DNA of 64,000 nt from Bradyrhizobium sp. B124 (GTDB lineage: Bacteria; Pseudomonadota; Alphaproteobacteria; Rhizobiales; Xanthobacteraceae), in contig NZ_CP152413.1 of NCBI RefSeq assembly GCF_038967635.1, forward strand, positions 8,126,001 through 8,190,000, in the 5' to 3' direction. The position numbers and the translations under genes are program-made. The notes beneath the pieces are model-generated. The model was given only the letters and a program-made list of their open reading frames with translations, was not told where the DNA came from and did no database searches. Shown here piece after piece: positions 28,954 through 37,722 of the stretch (within the stretch, counting starts at the first letter, position 1; every line of letters starts with the position of its first letter).

Positions 28954-29398
28954 AATATCCGCGTTGCTGATGGCCATGGTGACTCTGTAATCGAAACTGG
29001 TAGAGCATGCCCGCGGCGTATACATCGCACTTTGGACCGCGATGAAGCGGTCACGCGCCGGGCTCCGCGCGGCCGCAATTGTCCGTCCTTATCGGTCAGC
29101 GGACGTGCGATGCACCGGTTTCGCGCGATATCAATGCGGCGTAGGCCGAGCCATACTGCCAACTGTGTGCGGACGGTCACATTATAGAACCTGCCGGCTC
29201 CTGAGCTGCGGAGAGGTTCGGCCATGCCGTACGCGACCGGTGGCCGAAGGCGGCGATCATCGAGCGCAGAAGCCGTCTTGGCCGTGCAGGCAGCGTGCGC
29301 CGGGCGAGCATCGCCACCTTCATTTCAACACGATGAGCATAAGCGGATTCTTCTCATGACACGCCTGGGATCAATACGGCCATCCGTCTCGGTGCCAT
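28954..29398. other. Intergenic, nothing recognised
   Basis: About 450 bases between the hemN promoter and the hemerythrin gene end. Overlapping open frames on both strands have no family features. Confidence 0.35.
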
Positions 29399-29998
29399 TT
29401 AGCGGGTTGCCGCCATTGCGGACAAACATGCGACCGAGCCCCGTTCGGCTTCAGCTTCTTGCTCCAATTCTAGAATGTGCGCTCTCAGCACATCGGATGT
29501 CGCTTCCGCTGTCTCGCTGAATAGCGGATCCCCATGATCGGTGACGGCGGAAGCGATTTCGATCCAATCCTGAGCCGATAGAGCCTTAAGGGCGGCGGGG
29601 AAGAAATCTCGTTCTTCCCACATTATATGGTGGCGCTCGCATACTATAAAGTCGCGTACGATGTTGCCGACGTCTTGCCGAAGGATTTCGCGATCCGCGA
29701 GGACGCCATCAATAGCGTGAGCGAATCGGTGCAAACGGTCAACGACTTCCTGGTGTTCATGCGCGAGATCGCCAACGAGTGCAGCCGCATTCGGGTCGCG
29801 GGTCTTGAGCTTGGAAAAGATCAAGTCTTCCTGGGGATGATGGTACACCTCCGGGTAAACCTCGAAGTAGCTGATGATCGCGCGAATGACCTCGTAGTCA
29901 GGACGGATCCCCTGCTCAAAGATCTCCAATTCACGTTGGAGGGCGACCAGAAGCAGATCAATGTTGCGATGCTCTCGAAGCAAAGAATCGATGATCAT
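29399..29998 (-). CDS. Hemerythrin-domain protein
   Basis: A 199-residue all-helical protein with hemerythrin HHE motifs: SLLREHRNIDLLLVALQREL (first His), YPEVYHHPQEDLIFSKL (His-His and Glu), DLAHEHQEVVDRLHRF (His and Glu) and CERHHIMWEERDFFPAAL (His, Glu). These would bind a di-iron centre that senses or binds O2, NO or iron. The start is the ATG at 29998. A FixK box lies 134-147 bases upstream, just past the fixK stop codon, so this looks like a member of the microaerobic regulon. Possible roles are oxygen buffering or NO defence (inference). Confidence 0.85.
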   Translation of the reverse strand: MIIDSLLREHRNIDLLLVALQRELEIFEQGIRPDYEVIRAIISYFEVYPEVYHHPQEDLIFSKLKTRDPNAAALVGDLAHEHQEVVDRLHRFAHAIDGVLADREILRQDVGNIVRDFIVCERHHIMWEERDFFPAALKALSAQDWIEIASAVTDHGDPLFSETAEATSDVLRAHILELEQEAEAERGSVACLSAMAATR

Positions 29999-30131
29999 TG
30001 CCGTGCTCCATGGAGGAACAATCGAATTTTAGATGTGATTCTTCCATTCGTGCTAGATCGCCGAATTTCGTTGTCGTTCACTCGCAGCAATGCTGTTCGG
30101 CGCACAGAAGTAGCGTATTTCACAGCGGTGC

Positions 30132-30145
30132 TTGCACTTGCGCAA
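30132..30145 (-). promoter_or_regulatory. FixK box upstream of the hemerythrin gene
   Basis: TTGC-ACTTGC-GCAA matches TTG(A/C)-N6-(T/G)CAA on both half-sites. It lies seven bases beyond the fixK stop and would drive transcription leftwards, giving a leader of about 100 bases. Confidence 0.6.
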
Positions 30146-30151
30146 ATCAAC

Positions 30152-30835
30152 TTAGCCCAGGTTCTGCAAAAAACAGCTGGGCAATCTATGGTGACGCAAC
30201 TCGACTCGGCGTAAGGTCTGCAGGGCGATCACGCCATTCTGCTCAAGCTGTTTAAAGGTGCGCGACACCGTTTCGATCGTCAAACCAAGGTAATCGGCAA
30301 CATCCCGCCGTGACATCGGGAGTTCGATGGCACCGTTGTTCGTCGCGCGACGAGACATATCGAGCAAGAAAGTCACGACCCGTTCTTCAGCGCTGCTGAT
30401 CAAGAGCGTCAGATGTTCCTGGAGACGATGGAGCTCAAGCGCCATCGCCTCCCACAGCTGTCGCGTGAGTTCCCTCTCGTGACTGGCGCGAACAATGAGG
30501 GCGGTGCGCTGCACCATTAGCAGGTGCGTCTCACAGATCGCCTCGGCCGAAGAGATATGGCCTTCTCCGGCCTCGAAGCCGAAGATGTCACCAGGCAGGT
30601 AGAAAGCACCGATCTGACGACGTCCATCGTGCAGAATCTTGTAGGTCCGTACCGCACCCGACACCACCTGATATAGGTATTCCGCTGCCTCGTTCTCGCC
30701 GTAGATCTCGCTGTTGAGAGTGAAGCGCATCGGTGTGGCAACCATACCAAACGGTCCATGGCTACAAGCTTTCCCACGCACGACGTTAGTCGGATGACGG
30801 CTGATCTCGTGAAAACTGGTGGCCTGGGCGCACAT
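30152..30835 (-). CDS. fixK: FixK-type CRP/FNR transcription regulator
   Basis: A 227-residue member of the FixK group. The cAMP-binding-like barrel covers about residues 45-125 (YLYQVVSGAVRTYKILHDGR, IGAFYLPGDIFGFEAGEGHI), and the helix-turn-helix near residues 175-200 reads SRRDVADYLGLTIETVSRTF, with the E--SR residues that read TTGA half-sites. No N-terminal FNR-type Cys cluster is present. It would activate genes with TTGA-N6-TCAA boxes; several such boxes lie in this window. Upstream, direct repeats at 30908-30931 look like FixJ sites, so it is probably the FixJ target that relays the FixL signal. Whether it is FixK1- or FixK2-like cannot be settled here. Confidence 0.88.
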   Translation of the reverse strand: MCAQATSFHEISRHPTNVVRGKACSHGPFGMVATPMRFTLNSEIYGENEAAEYLYQVVSGAVRTYKILHDGRRQIGAFYLPGDIFGFEAGEGHISSAEAICETHLLMVQRTALIVRASHERELTRQLWEAMALELHRLQEHLTLLISSAEERVVTFLLDMSRRATNNGAIELPMSRRDVADYLGLTIETVSRTFKQLEQNGVIALQTLRRVELRHHRLPSCFLQNLG

Positions 30836-30904
30836 GGCGAACTCAATTGCGAACGTCGATGGTACGCAGATTGGCCGCTCGTAACGAACCGGGAAACTTG
30901 GATG

Positions 30905-30945
30905 TTTCCCCTAAGTAAAAACCCCTAAGTATTTACACGTAAGTC
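30905..30945 (-). promoter_or_regulatory. Possible FixJ sites upstream of fixK
   Basis: CCCCTAAGTA occurs twice (30908-30917 and 30922-30931), 14 bases apart, followed by CGTAAGT at 30938-30944. On the minus strand these read TACTTAGGGG and ACTTACG, close to the AAGTA/TAC words in known FixJ boxes. They lie 70-110 bases before the fixK start. Confidence 0.4.
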
Positions 30946-31002
30946 CTGTGAGGAGGGCGTCTTGAATGAGTGCGGCGCGGCCCCTTGGTTGCGCAAACAC
31001 GC

Positions 31003-31137
31003 TTAAAGCAGGCTAAGCCGCTTCGGATCGGAGGCTGCATGCTGGTGGCAGCAGACATTGGCAGCATCCCGGATCGATTTGCGCGGGGCGATTCGGACGA
31101 CGTGCTTGGTCATGATCTGATCCGCGCTTGTGGGAGC
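31003..31137 (-). pseudogene. CBS-domain fragment
   Basis: The last 44 codons of a minus-strand frame read SADQIMTKHVVRIAPRKSIR then DAANVCCHQHA, the start of a CBS domain (IMT..VV...P..SIRDAA). The second half of the domain is missing and the frame upstream is not protein-like. It is the remnant of a CBS-domain protein, a class often found next to universal stress proteins in rhizobial microaerobic regions. Confidence 0.5.
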
Positions 31138-31410
31138 TGATTGGGAGAGTGGATCATAGAACTCGGCTTGCGCGACATGTTGACCTGGCTCAACAGCCGG
31201 GCTTGCTCTCCAGGATTTCAGAAGCCGGAGGAAATCGCGACCTGGCCTGGCCTGAAGCTGAACTCGGGCATCGCCGGTTGGTCGGTAAAGAGACTGTCCG
31301 CGAGGCGGCGGTCCTGTTGCTGATCGGCTGGCGTCGCCATTGCGCCGATCGCGACGGCGTTCAGACCGCATCCCGAATCTGACGGCATGTCGTCCGTACA
31401 ATTCTTGCTT

Positions 31411-32244
31411 TCAATGCGACATCAGAACCGGGATGGTGATTGCCCGAAGCATGTCCCCCGAGATGCGGCGGAGCAACCTTTCCTGCAGCCGACAGTGGCC
31501 GTATCCGCTCATCACTAGCAGGTCGAGGCTTTCCTCCGCTGCAAGCGAAAGGAGGGCGCGCTGCGCGGACCAGGATGCTGGGAGCGACACGACCTTTGCA
31601 GCAAGCCCTGACCTTGCAAGGTACTGTCCCAAATGGTCGGTGGAACTTTCTGCCCGCACCCTGTCCGGAGCGGTGATCGCGATGATGGTGAGCGCGTCGG
31701 CTTTGCGCAGCAGTGGCATCGCGTCGTGCAATGCACGGGCCGCACGGCGGCTGCCGTCCCAACAAATCCCGATTCGTCTGGTCGAAAAAGCCCCGTGAAA
31801 GGTGTATGGCAGGTACAGGACGGGCCTGCCGGCCTGGAAAAGGATCTTCCTGGGAATGGCGTTATCGTAGCTGTCATAGCCGCTCTGAGGCTGTGTGACG
31901 ATGGTCATGTCGTGGACCCGCGCGCTCGCGCAGATGATTCGGCGCGCCTCGGCAGGAACCGCACTCAGCGGGCGGCTCGTGTAGGAGATGCCTGCGTTCC
32001 TTGCTTGCAGATCAAAGACATGAAGTACCGCTTCGGCTCGCTCGAACGCACGCGCCTGCTCGACTTCGAAGACCGAGGTGACTGCCGTCCCGCTGAGCCC
32101 AATGAGCGGAAGAATGGTCCTCTCGTAGCCGATCGCCACCACGTCAAGATGCGCGCCCGTGCTCAGTGCGAAGGAAATCGCACCGTTCACCGTAGCCCGC
32201 ACCGGAAGCTCCGTGGGAAGATGGACCAATATGGTCCCGAACAT
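31411..32244 (-). CDS. Universal stress protein, tandem Usp domains
   Basis: About 277 residues from the ATG at 32244 (MFGTILVHLPTELPVRATVN). It has two Usp folds: residues 1-145, ending before IPRKILFQAGRPVLYLPYTF, and the second from RRIGICWDGSRRAARALHDA to SGYGHCRLQERLLRRISGDM and LRAITIPVLMSH, whose G-x2-G-like loop resembles the ATP-binding motif of UspA. Proteins of this kind are induced by oxygen limitation. Two perfect FixK boxes lie upstream (32305-32318 and 32338-32351). The start is fixed by the first box, which would place the transcript start near 32270. Confidence 0.88.
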   Translation of the reverse strand: MFGTILVHLPTELPVRATVNGAISFALSTGAHLDVVAIGYERTILPLIGLSGTAVTSVFEVEQARAFERAEAVLHVFDLQARNAGISYTSRPLSAVPAEARRIICASARVHDMTIVTQPQSGYDSYDNAIPRKILFQAGRPVLYLPYTFHGAFSTRRIGICWDGSRRAARALHDAMPLLRKADALTIIAITAPDRVRAESSTDHLGQYLARSGLAAKVVSLPASWSAQRALLSLAAEESLDLLVMSGYGHCRLQERLLRRISGDMLRAITIPVLMSH

Positions 32245-32304
32245 TGCCGTTCTCCGGGCATGAAAGGCCTGCTGCCCACCGGAGCACAAATCTGGGCTGG
32301 GCAA

Positions 32305-32318
32305 TTGATCTCCTTCAA
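32305..32318 (-). promoter_or_regulatory. FixK box upstream of usp
   Basis: TTGA-TCTCCT-TCAA is a perfect FixK/FNR-type site 61 bases upstream of the usp start. Confidence 0.75.
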
Positions 32319-32337
32319 ATGCCGTCGTTGATTTTGT

Positions 32338-32351
32338 TTGAGTGCGATCAA
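32338..32351 (+). promoter_or_regulatory. Second FixK box, between usp and a CBS relic
   Basis: TTGA-GTGCGA-TCAA, also perfect, 33 bases from the first box. It is well placed to serve the plus-strand CBS-domain relic; the pair suggests a divergent FixK-controlled promoter region. Confidence 0.65.
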
Positions 32352-32599
32352 ACCGGCCACGGAGGAGTTTGCGTGACGGTGCGATGCCAAGTCAAGCGGC
32401 GAGGAACCAGCATGACGTGTGTTGCATCGGTAATGCCAGTCGTAGTGCTGCAGGATTCGGCACAACCATTCCATCGCAGATACCAGTGCGGCGATCGTGG
32501 CCGAGAAGACATCCTGGATGCCGTCCATTCCTCGCCATCGCCGGTCGACATTCATCTTGTGGCAAACAGGTGTTTACTGAACGCGAGGAACGACAAGCC

Positions 32600-32766
32600 G
32601 GCAGCCAAGGTGATGAACGGCTCGTTCGCCGCGGTCAAGGGGGATGCGCCAGTGCTCGATCTTCTCAAACTGACGCTGGAAATTCAACCAGCGCGACTCG
32701 CCGGCGATGGATGACACAAGCAGTCGCGTCGGCATCGTTTCGGATCATGATGTCCTCAACCATTAG
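32600..32766 (+). pseudogene. CBS-domain protein relic
   Basis: The plus strand reads PAAKVMNGSFAAVKGDAPVL then DLLKLTLE, a CBS domain start, and after a frame change MDDTSSRVGIVSDHDVLNH and stop, the typical end of a CBS domain (GIVSDRDLL). At least one frameshift separates the halves and the middle is shortened. The original gene may have begun near 32413. It was probably FixK-controlled through the box at 32338-32351. Confidence 0.55.
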
Positions 32767-33100
32767 GTAAATCGGTCCTTGTGTCCGAGATCGGCGCTTG
32801 CCGGAATTGATGAGAACAATCCTGCGCTCGAACGCGCCCATCGCGTCGAGTAGGTGCTCTTGAGGGCCTCTCTTGCTGCCATCGGTATCGATGCGCTCGC
32901 CGACGTCGTCGCGCAAATCGGGGCAGATGGACGTCAGCGCGACAGCTGTGCGCGGATCTGCCGCACCATCGACGAATTCGTCTAAGCGACCGCCACCAAC
33001 AACACCGCCAGCCCGGCGCGGAGCGTTGCTCCCGGAACCACCGTTCATCGCCTCATCCACGCACCTTGAATAAGCCATATCGTGCCGCTTGCCGATGCTG
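32767..33100. other. Intergenic, nothing firm
   Basis: A minus-strand frame of 137 codons is open across 32665-33078 but overlaps the CBS relic and matches nothing I know. No terminator is evident after fixJ. Confidence 0.3.
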
Positions 33101-33706
33101 CTAGAGCCCCGCGGTGATCGCGATCCGCATCAACTCGGACATGCTGCGGACATTGGTCTTGGCCATGAGGTTCGCGCGGTAAACATCGACTGTCCGGGCG
33201 CTGATGCCAAGATCATGGGCGATCACCTTGTTGATCTTGCCGGCTAATAGTCCCTGAAGAACGTCACGCTCGCGCGACGAGAGCTCCGCGAGACGGGCTT
33301 CCGCCTGCCTTTTCGCTGCGTCATCGGCTACCTTCGCGGGCTGCGCTTCCAAGGCACTATTGATGGCACGCAATAGACCCTCGTCCTGGAACGGCTTCTC
33401 GATGAAATCGACCGCACCCGCTTTCATCGCTTCAACTGCGAGCGATACGTCGCCATGGCCGGTGATCAGGACGACGGGGCAGCCGACGCGGTCGGCCTTC
33501 AGCTTGCGGAGCAGTTCGAGGCAGCTCATGCCCGGCATGCGGATGTCTGATACATTGCAGTCGGCCGGACCGATTGCGACCTCATCGAGGAACTCAATCG
33601 CCGTCTCATACGTCGCTACGCAGAAACCGTTGACATCAAGCAAAAACGCGAGCGAGTCGCGCATCGCGGCGTCATCGTCGATCACAAGAATGCGCCGCCC
33701 AGTCAT
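33101..33706 (-). CDS. fixJ: Response regulator FixJ
   Basis: A 201-residue FixJ. The receiver domain has the acidic pair IDDDAAMRDSLA, the phosphoacceptor Asp in VSDIRMPGMS, the conserved Thr in VVLITGHGD and the Lys in DFIEKPFQDE. The LuxR-type output domain contains LSSRERDVLQGLLAGKINKV and LGISARTVDVYRANLMAK. When phosphorylated by FixL in low oxygen it activates fixK. Its ATG overlaps the restored end of the fixL frame (ATGA at 33703-33706), so the two are coupled. The protein looks intact. Confidence 0.93.
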   Translation of the reverse strand: MTGRRILVIDDDAAMRDSLAFLLDVNGFCVATYETAIEFLDEVAIGPADCNVSDIRMPGMSCLELLRKLKADRVGCPVVLITGHGDVSLAVEAMKAGAVDFIEKPFQDEGLLRAINSALEAQPAKVADDAAKRQAEARLAELSSRERDVLQGLLAGKINKVIAHDLGISARTVDVYRANLMAKTNVRSMSELMRIAITAGL

Positions 33707-35131
33707 GCCTCTTCACCAATCTCCGCAAATGGCAGGGTGAACTGAAAAATCGTGCCGCCGCCGGGCTTCGCTTCCGCGACGATGTGGCCGCCATGGGATT
33801 CGATGATCGTCCGGCAGATTGACAGTCCCACCCATGCCATGCTCTTTCGTCGTGACAAAGGGCTGGAACAGGCGGTCGGCGATATCGGGGCTGATGCCGG
33901 GGCCCGTATCGGCAACGGTAAACCTGGCGAGGCCATCGACCTTGGTAACTCCGACGGTCAATTCGCGGCGCGGGCAGGACGCCATCGCCTCGATTGCGTT
34001 GCGTATCAGGTTCAGCGCGACTTGCTGGATCTGGATCTTGTCGACGATCATTGACGGTAGATCGGGGTCGCTGCGGATCGCCACGCGCACGCCTTGTTCC
34101 TTGGCGCCGAGAAGTGCCAGCGCAACAGCCTCCTCAAGAAGCATGATCGGGTTCTCCACAGAATGCTGCGTCTCGCCTTTGGCAACGAATTCCCGCAGGC
34201 GTTTGACGATATCGCCCGCGCGCAGAGCCTGTTGGGCGGCGTGTTCCAGTGCATCACCAATGCGCTTGACGTCCGGCTTGTCTGACGCCAACGCAACCTT
34301 TGCGCCCCGCATGTAGTTTGTAATGGCGGAGAGCGGCTGGTTGATTTCATGGGCGATAGACGATGCCATTTCACCCATGGCGGTCAGCCGCGACACGTGC
34401 ACGAGTTCAGATTGCAGCTCTTGCAGCCGCCGTTCCTGCGCCCGGCGTTCGGTGAGGTCTCGGATGAAGCCAGTGAAGAAGCGTTCCTCGCGCACTTTGG
34501 CCTCACCTACGGCAAGTTCCATCGGAAAGGTCGAGCCGTCGCTCCGCTCGCCGACCACGATGCGGCCGATGCCGATGATGCGCCGCTCGTCAGTGGTCCG
34601 ATAACGATCCATGTAGCGGTCGTGCTCGGTGCGATAGGGCTGCGGCATCAACTTGGATACATTCTTTCCGACGACTTCGTCCGGCGACCAGCCGAACAAA
34701 CGCTCTGCCGCGACGCTGAACGAGCGAACGATGCCCTTCTCGTCAATCACGATCATCGCTTCCGGGACGGTGTCCAGGATCGACTGCAAATGGGCTTGCC
34801 GATACCGCGCCTGTTCCGATTCCTGCCGCAGCCGATCGCCCATGAAGCCAAGCATGGGACCAAGGACCGCGAATCCGGCGATATCGATCATGTTTGCGGA
34901 AGCGGTGATGAGGCCTTTCCCAAGAAAGGCTGCGCCGATGATCAGGCAGAGCAGGGTAGTAAAACTCGCCGGTCCGCGGCCGCCGGCAAAAGCGGCAAAA
35001 ACGACGGCTGGAAGGTAGATGATCGTGAACGCGCGGCCCTCGAGATACGGATCTAGCGCTGCTCGCAGTACGAGGGCCAGCGCGGCGGCTGCCGCGGCAG
35101 TGCCATAGCGGTACCAGTTGCGATCGGACAT
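33703..35131 (-). CDS. fixL: Oxygen-sensor histidine kinase FixL, frameshifted near the C-terminus
   Basis: FixL senses O2 with haem and phosphorylates FixJ. N-terminal membrane segments (about residues 10-100) precede a PAS domain with the proximal haem His in PYRTEHDRYMDRYR and the Arg in IGIGRIVVGERSDGS. The H-box is SSIAHEINQPLSAI, the N-box NLIRNAIEA, the G1 box DTGPGIS. After FVTTKEHGMG the open frame turns into GTVNLPDDHRIPW and ends at 33713; in another frame the normal text VGLSICRTIIESHGGHIVAE resumes and ends at 33703, overlapping fixJ. Losing two bases near 33829-33832 explains this. As it stands the G2 box is destroyed, so kinase activity is doubtful unless it is a sequencing error. 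Confidence 0.9.
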
Positions 35132-35233
35132 ATTTCCGGGCAGGCCCTCTCATTCGATCGACTTTACATCGTTGGGCCGCGGGCGGCTACGGGACGCAGA
35201 CGCGTCCCAATTTACGTCGATGTATGGCCGCCG

Positions 35234-35461
35234 CTATTTGGGCCAGATGCGCCAGTGCGTGGGCTGCACGGCAACGTGTTCTCCGGTCTTGGCCTTGACC
35301 CAGCCGCCGAAGATTCGGCGGCAAGGGAAGACGAGCCGGTGAATGGCATTACCTTCGATTACGGCAATCTCCAGGTCCCAATCAAAGGGCGCCGTTTCGA
35401 CCCGTTCCCAAGTCACGTTGCCAATAGATCCCGGACGGAGTTCATCGCCGCGGACTGACAT
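35234..35461 (-). CDS. Conserved small protein, 75 residues
   Basis: MSVRGDELRPGSIGNVTWER then VETAPFDWDLEIAVIEGNAI and HRLVFPCRRIFGGWVKAKTG. A compact protein with the look of a small beta-rich cytoplasmic domain, of a type often seen in Bradyrhizobium near fix genes. ATG at 35461 is used. It is upstream of fixL on the same strand, with a gap of about 100 bases. Function unknown. Confidence 0.65.
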   Translation of the reverse strand: MSVRGDELRPGSIGNVTWERVETAPFDWDLEIAVIEGNAIHRLVFPCRRIFGGWVKAKTGEHVAVQPTHWRIWPK

Positions 35462-35463
35462 AT

Positions 35464-35736
35464 TCAAGCATCCTTCCGAACAATACGGACCACATCACTT
35501 GTCCGTCGCGCGAGCAGGGGCAGCGCAATATCGCCCAAGGGGCGCGTGGTCTCGATCGCGTCAGTCGCCGCCGCGGTCCCCTCGGCCGTGGCGCCGTCGC
35601 AGCCATCGTGCTGCGAGATGATCCGATCGCCAACCGAAATATGAGGGCTAACACTGCAAAGCAACTCCCGGGCTTTGGTCGGATCGATCCGGACCTGCTC
35701 AAGCAGGGCCGGTTAATCTTGATCGGCTTCCTCAAG
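35464..35736 (-). pseudogene. Small protein gene broken by a stop
   Basis: From an ATG at 35736 the frame reads MLEEADQD, a TAA stop, then PALLEQVRIDPTKARELLCS, VSPHISVGDRIISQHDGCDG and DIALPLLARRTSDVVRIVRK to 35464. The text on both sides of the stop is in one frame and protein-like, so an in-frame nonsense change is the simplest reading. Family unknown. The end abuts the start of the 75-residue gene downstream. Confidence 0.4.
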
Positions 35737-35961
35737 CATCTAGACTGGACTGCGGTTCCCGCAACGGTGCCCGCGGCGGGGTAGGTTTCGCCGTGGCCTG
35801 TCATGTCGAACATCCTTCGTCGTTGGGAAAATCTCCTCGTCCCACGGCGTCATCGTGAGGCGTTGAGTGTTGATGGGGGCGACCACGCCCTTGCGAGCCC
35901 AGAAGCGTCTTCAAGCGAGAACGGGACGATCCCGCATTCGCTTGATGTCATTTGGGTCGGC

Positions 35962-36156
35962 CTAACTACGCTCGGCGCCGAGCATCGCGCCAGTCCGCAG
36001 GTCGATGAAGTGGACACCATCGCAAGCGGCGCAGGTTATCGGGTGCAGGTCGTTGACGCTCAGCTCGGTTGCGTCATCCGGCAGCAGTCCTTGAACCCGG
36101 TCGCCGGTACTTGGACACGAAAAGATGATGGGGCGCCAAGTCTTTCTGTCTGCCAT
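35962..36156 (-). CDS. Conserved small protein, 64 residues, FixK-linked
   Basis: MADRKTWRPIIFSCPSTGDR then VQGLLPDDATELSVNDLHPI and TCAACDGVHFIDLRTGAMLG. The pair of Cys in TCAAC and the Cys in FSCPS suggest a small metal-binding or rubredoxin-like knuckle. AAGGTC precedes the ATG. A perfect FixK box (36210-36223) lies 54 bases upstream, giving a leader of about 19 bases. Function unknown; regulation implies a microaerobic role. Confidence 0.65.
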   Translation of the reverse strand: MADRKTWRPIIFSCPSTGDRVQGLLPDDATELSVNDLHPITCAACDGVHFIDLRTGAMLGAERS

Positions 36157-36209
36157 GTGTCTGACCTTGACTGGAAGGCCGTTTCTATCGGTAGCCCGCC
36201 GCTGACATA

Positions 36210-36223
36210 TTGATGCAGGTCAA
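36210..36223 (-). promoter_or_regulatory. FixK box upstream of the 64-residue gene
   Basis: TTGA-TGCAGG-TCAA is a perfect match, 54-67 bases before the start codon on the minus strand. Confidence 0.65.
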
Positions 36224-37081
36224 GAAGCAGATGCGTGTCTAGTGCTTCGGATAGCCAGGGGCCCCTGCGAGCGGGACTGGGAACTTGCGGGCAACATGTT
36301 CGAACGCGGATGATTCGCCAGCGCGCGCCTTGGTCCGCGACAGGCCCGCGAGCAGTCGGGTCGATGGAAATCAAAATGCCGGACGCGCGATTGTGTCAAT
36401 GTTGAAGGCACCGCACGCGCGTCGGGCCATGACAACATGTGTCAATATGCTGCAAGAGCCACGAAGGAGATGATAAATTGATTGCTCGCCTCGCATTGTC
36501 GGTGGCCTTCGGCGCTGATCGCGGCCATAGGCCCCGGCGCTGAGGTCCTGAACCTTGGGATTATCGAAGCTTTGGCTGCGACCAGCCTGATCATCGGCTT
36601 TGCGGTCGCGGCGGCAGGGTGGACCGTCAGAAGTGGGATGGGGGCGGCTCGCCTCATTGCTCACGATCGCGGCGCGCAGGTCTCGCCGCCGATAGTGCCC
36701 CCGCCGTCCGGCGCTCGCCAGAAGAGGCTCTGCCCGGTGATTGCCCAATTGGTCGGAGTTTGCGGAAATGCCTCCTGAGAACGCTAAGCATCGCCTGCAA
36801 GATTCGCGATTGCCGGCGATTGAATATGGGGTCGATGGAGGTCAACAATCGGTATCTCAGACGTGACGGTCCACGCCGCCGCTCTCGACCGTATCGACGA
36901 GAAATTCCCGGATCAGCGTCTCAAACTAATCGGTCGAACGCATGAACAGAGCAGAAGTCGCTGTTACGGAGCCACGTCAAGCTAGCGATTGCGAATTCTG
37001 TAGAAGAATAAGAACGCTTTCGTCGCGCTGCCCAAGCCTCGACGTGGGTCTTGACGAAAGACAATCTCTTTGCGATGCGGC
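36224..37081. other. Intergenic, no gene recognised
   Basis: A plus-strand frame at about 36482-36778 contains a hydrophobic run (ALAATSLIIGFAVAAAGWTV) that could be a membrane helix, but its ends are not protein-like and the complementary frame is equally open. I leave it unassigned. Confidence 0.3.
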
Positions 37082-37095
37082 TTGAGGCAAATCAA
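37082..37095 (+). promoter_or_regulatory. FixK box upstream of a small gene
   Basis: TTGA-GGCAAA-TCAA is a perfect match. Its centre is about 71 bases before the ATG at 37160, which puts the transcript start near 37130 and rules out the in-frame ATG at 37127 as a start. Confidence 0.65.
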
Positions 37096-37159
37096 ATACT
37101 TTTCCGGCGCAAATGGCAGAATAGGCATGGCTAAGCCAACCCACAAGAAGAGGGTGTTC

Positions 37160-37387
37160 ATGCCTTCATTTAACGTTCGCTTCATTAAGACCGTTTGCGA
37201 CGATACCGGCCACGAGCATCGTGCCTGCCAGGCAGCGTTCAAGGTTGATGCCGCCTCGCTGAGTGCTGCTGCACAGCAGGCGGAGACCGACTTCTGCAAG
37301 CAAAGGGGTGTCCGCGATTGGACCATCTTCGCCGATGCGATGGAGCTTCGAACCCCGCCTGCACTGCCGCCGGCATGGGGTGGCTAG
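37160..37387 (+). CDS. Conserved small protein, 75 residues, FixK-linked
   Basis: MPSFNVRFIKTVCDDTGHEH then RACQAAFKVDAASLSAAAQQ and AETDFCKQRGVRDWTIFADA. It looks like a small cytoplasmic protein with three Cys. GAAGAGGG precedes the ATG at 37160, and the FixK box position supports this start. Function unknown, but control by FixK places it among low-oxygen genes. Confidence 0.65.
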   Translation: MPSFNVRFIKTVCDDTGHEHRACQAAFKVDAASLSAAAQQAETDFCKQRGVRDWTIFADAMELRTPPALPPAWGG

Positions 37388-37661
37388 CCAAAGTTCGGCT
37401 AGCCAGAGGTCCGCGCATTTCATGAGGCACTCAATCTGCGAGTTCAAATGCGATCGCAAAAACATTATTGCGAGCGTTGATTCGAGAGAGAAGCTTTGCG
37501 ATGCCGTCACCAATTCAGCAGGCGCCCTGTTGTTCGCGGCACCAAGCAGACCTTGCCGGACTTTTGCCGGTCGTTCAGCTGCCTCGCCGCGGCGCTCCGC
37601 CGAGCGTCGGTCCGGAAGACGGATCCGGATCAAACGATTTGATCTCACAAACTGGTCTTGT
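37388..37661. other. Short intergenic stretch, nothing recognised
   Basis: No gene. Contains an inverted pair GGCTAGCCAAAG/TTCGGCTAGCC right after the small gene (37380-37404) that may form a hairpin ending its transcript. Confidence 0.3.
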
Positions 37662-37674
37662 TTGATGCAGTCAA
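37662..37674 (+). promoter_or_regulatory. Variant FixK-like site with 5-base spacer
   Basis: TTGA-TGCAG-TCAA has both half-sites intact but one base too few between them for a standard box. It lies 49-61 bases before the next gene. Confidence 0.25.
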
Positions 37675-37722
37675 AAACAAATCTGCCTCCGGCAGCTAAG
37701 GCTGCCTCGAGGAATATGACAC

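Noticed and set aside
32665..33078. 137-codon minus-strand frame between usp and fixJ
   Set aside because: It overlaps the CBS relic on the other strand, which has clear family text.
36482..36778. 98-codon frame with a hydrophobic stretch
   Set aside because: No ribosome site, and the sequence outside the hydrophobic run is not protein-like.
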